Of a stretch of 7,636 bases of DNA, positions 5,944 to 7,636 are shown one piece after another. How positions within the stretch are numbered: position 1 is the first letter of the stretch; each line of letters opens with the position of its first letter. Below the pieces are notes generated by a model that saw nothing but the letters and a program-made list of their open reading frames with translations, made no database searches and was not told the origin of the DNA. Both the position numbers and the translations under genes were made by a program. The stretch spans positions 1 through 7,636 of the forward strand of contig JAUVGT010000239.1 in assembly GCA_030593645.1 (NCBI GenBank), given 5' to 3'. Source of the stretch: Deltaproteobacteria bacterium (GTDB taxonomy: Bacteria; Desulfobacterota; Desulfobacteria; Desulfobacterales; JAUVGT01).

Positions 5944-6858
5944 TTATTTTTCAAAAACACAACAATATGTTAATTCATTTTTTTTCAAATCGTGACTCAA
6001 AACAGCGATGAGTTCCTGATTTTTATTATGAACCTTTATAAAACCTTCCCGATGGTCTGTCGAGGTTAAATTCAGGTCTTTTTGTTTCAGTATAATACCA
6101 TGCCTGATTTTTTTTCTTAATTCATCATCCGCTTCCGCTGCCGGCATGTTATGCAGAGAATCAGACATACTGATGATGTGGTTTAAAATTTTTCCGGTGG
6201 ATACATATTCTTCCAGTTTTGGCAGTGTTAATGCGTTTTCTATAGAAAAGCCACTGCTACCGAGTCGTCTAAGATCTTTGAGACGGGCACCGCATCCAAG
6301 CTGCCTGCCGATGTCAGAACCGAGGGCCCTGATATATGTGCCTCCAGAACATGTGACTTCAAAATGTATCAGAGGCAGGTTGATTTTACAAACATTAAGA
6401 TCATAGATGTGTACCCGCCTTGCCGGTTTTTTTATGATGTTACCCCTTCTGGCATGTTTATACAGGGGAACACCCTGATGTTTCAAGGCCGAATAAGACG
6501 GGGGAATTTGTTCGATTTCACCTTGAAACCGCACAAAAACCTCCCGGATGGCCTGTTCTGTAAATTCAACCTTATCACAGGTCGAAATAATTGTTCCAGT
6601 TGAATCTTGCGTGTCAGTTTCTATTCCAAGTTCAAGTATTGCACTATATTTTTTTTTATCATGCAGAAAAAACCGGGATAGTTTTGTCGCGCTGTTTATG
6701 CAGCATAAAAGCACACCCGTGGCAAAAGGATCCAGGGTACCTGCATGTCCGACTTTCCTGGCTTTTAATCTATTTTTTACAAATGCAACAACCTGTGCGG
6801 AACTCATTCCCGCGGGTTTATCAACAATCAGTATACCGTTATAATCGTTCCCTCCCAT
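5944..6858 (-). CDS. truB: tRNA pseudouridine(55) synthase TruB
   Basis: Converts U55 in the T-psi-C loop of tRNAs to pseudouridine and also acts as a tRNA-folding chaperone (family knowledge). The 304 residues match normal TruB length. Visible signatures are NGILIVDKPAGMSS at 7-20 and GHAGTLDPFATGVL at 37-50, which carries the catalytic Asp D43. Further on come the K-K-Y-S-A segment, PPSYSALKHQGVPLYKHARRG in mid-protein and CSGGTYIRALGSDIG, all typical of the TruB catalytic core. The last ~70 residues are the divergent C-terminal PUA-like part. The ATG at 6858 is the only usable start before the conserved block, yet its upstream Shine-Dalgarno is weak, and a GGAGGG lies just inside the ORF as codons 2-3. 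It follows nrnA by 93 nt and precedes rpsO by 35 nt, so co-transcription with rpsO is likely. Confidence 0.96.
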   Translation of the reverse strand: MGGNDYNGILIVDKPAGMSSAQVVAFVKNRLKARKVGHAGTLDPFATGVLLCCINSATKLSRFFLHDKKKYSAILELGIETDTQDSTGTIISTCDKVEFTEQAIREVFVRFQGEIEQIPPSYSALKHQGVPLYKHARRGNIIKKPARRVHIYDLNVCKINLPLIHFEVTCSGGTYIRALGSDIGRQLGCGARLKDLRRLGSSGFSIENALTLPKLEEYVSTGKILNHIISMSDSLHNMPAAEADDELRKKIRHGIILKQKDLNLTSTDHREGFIKVHNKNQELIAVLSHDLKKNELTYCCVFEK

Positions 6859-6951
6859 AAATATCTCGATTTTGAGTTGCGATGCCGCAATCTCACCATT
6901 TTGAACTCAGCCGGATAACTTTTGCTGATCGGGGTTGAAGCCGAATACCTG

Positions 6952-7636
6952 TTATATCTTATCTGCCAGGCTCATCACTTCGGATTTAATATCCGAAAGT
7001 GATAAGTATGAATTATATCCTGAGGCACTGAAATGGCCTCCTCCGCCATACGACGCGGCGATTGCGGCAACATTTACAGAACCATCTGATCTCAGGCTCA
7101 CATGATATCTGCCGCGTTTTTTTGTTTTACTGTATTCCTGTATAAGTGCCGCTACCCTGACATTTTTAATACGCCTGGCGTATTGTATCAGGCCATCCGT
7201 GTCTTCCGGTTGCGTGCCTGTCTGATCTAACATATCCGGTGTTACTGTCATGATTGAAAGTTTACCATTATCAGATATCTCAATCGAATCGAGCGCAAGG
7301 TTTAAAAGTTTGATTCGGCCCAGAGAATAAGTTCCATATACATGTTGAGCCACATCGTATGGAGCAACCCCTTTCGTCATCATTTCATCGCAGATGGTAA
7401 ATGCGGCCCGGTTTGTATTTGAGAATCTAAATGATCCTGTATCGGTTATGATGCCGGTATAGATCGAAGTCGCTATTGCTTTATCGATCGAAATCCCCAT
7501 TTTCTGAATAATACGGTATATGATTTCAGTTGTCGCGCATGCGGATGTATCCACATACTGAATGTTTCCAAATCCTGTATTGGTGATGTGGTGATCAATG
7601 TTTATTATAGTCGGTATTTTTTTTACCAGCTTTACA
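6952..7636 (-). CDS. nrnA: DHH-family phosphoesterase, NrnA-like oligoribonuclease / pAp phosphatase (5' end outside window)
   Basis: The visible 227 residues are the C-terminal two thirds of a DHH/DHHA1 phosphoesterase. Family knowledge: NrnA degrades 2-5 nt RNA fragments to mononucleotides and dephosphorylates 3'-phosphoadenosine 5'-phosphate in the cytoplasm, using metal ions. Counting from the first full codon at 7635, the signature D14-H15-H16 sits in a TIINIDHH context followed by N-x-x-F-G. A second metal-site Asp is D65 in GIITDTGSFRF. The C-terminal DHHA1 substrate-binding motif is GGGGHFSASGY at about 197-207. The frame stays open to the right edge, so the GTG at 7554 is internal and not the start. 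About 100 N-terminal residues are missing compared with the usual 320-330. The stop is 93 nt before truB, matching the rbfA-nrnA-truB order of many bacteria. The family is clear; the exact substrate preference is inferred. Confidence 0.9.
   Translation of the reverse strand, partial: VKLVKKIPTIINIDHHITNTGFGNIQYVDTSACATTEIIYRIIQKMGISIDKAIATSIYTGIITDTGSFRFSNTNRAAFTICDEMMTKGVAPYDVAQHVYGTYSLGRIKLLNLALDSIEISDNGKLSIMTVTPDMLDQTGTQPEDTDGLIQYARRIKNVRVAALIQEYSKTKKRGRYHVSLRSDGSVNVAAIAASYGGGGHFSASGYNSYLSLSDIKSEVMSLADKI

Noticed and set aside
6548..6860. Two overlapping plus-strand ORFs antisense to the start of truB
   Set aside because: Two frames open over the same DNA, neither with family features; truB motifs are unambiguous on the other strand.
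7552..7554. GTG as the start of the DHH phosphoesterase gene
   Set aside because: The frame continues upstream to the window edge and contains the essential DHH motif at about 7588-7596, so the GTG encodes an internal Val.

Overview
This window looks like ordinary chromosome from a Gram-negative, moderately AT-rich bacterium, most likely a deltaproteobacterium of the Desulfobacterota (Desulfobacterales-like). That assignment rests on gene order and protein character, plus a dispersed-repeat sequence that resembles, from memory, repeats in sulfate-reducer genomes. No database search was possible, so the taxonomy is an inference.

Every confident gene lies on the minus strand and reads from high to low coordinates. 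The order is: DHH phosphoesterase of the NrnA type (5' end cut by the window edge), truB, rpsO, pnp, an M16 zinc peptidase, dut, and a WalJ/YycJ-like metallo-beta-lactamase-fold hydrolase. The first four match the 3' part of the widespread nusA-infB-rbfA-nrnA-truB-rpsO-pnp translation/RNA-metabolism cluster. The M16 peptidase and dut are common downstream riders in deltaproteobacteria. The genes cover recycling of the shortest RNA fragments (NrnA), tRNA psi55 modification (TruB), a 30S assembly protein (S15), 3'-5' RNA decay (PNPase), protein turnover or processing (M16), and removal of dUTP (Dut).

Spacing divides the run into units. truB and rpsO are 35 nt apart, and pnp and the M16 gene overlap by 8 nt. 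The gaps before pnp (160 nt), before dut (112 nt) and before the metallo-hydrolase (250 nt) hold stem-loops and could carry their own signals. The 250-nt gap contains a compact hairpin-rich block bounded by imperfect inverted repeats.

The left 495 nt hold no confident gene. They contain a 166-bp MITE-like element with perfect 20-bp terminal inverted repeats and an extra 11-bp hairpin at its centre. They also hold a doubtful plus-strand ORF of 40 codons that would encode a lipoprotein signal peptide and almost nothing more.

I found no evidence of a new defence, mobile or biosynthetic system. The points worth a second look are the two non-coding repeat-like blocks, the leader structures, the start-site anomalies and the lipobox mini-ORF.
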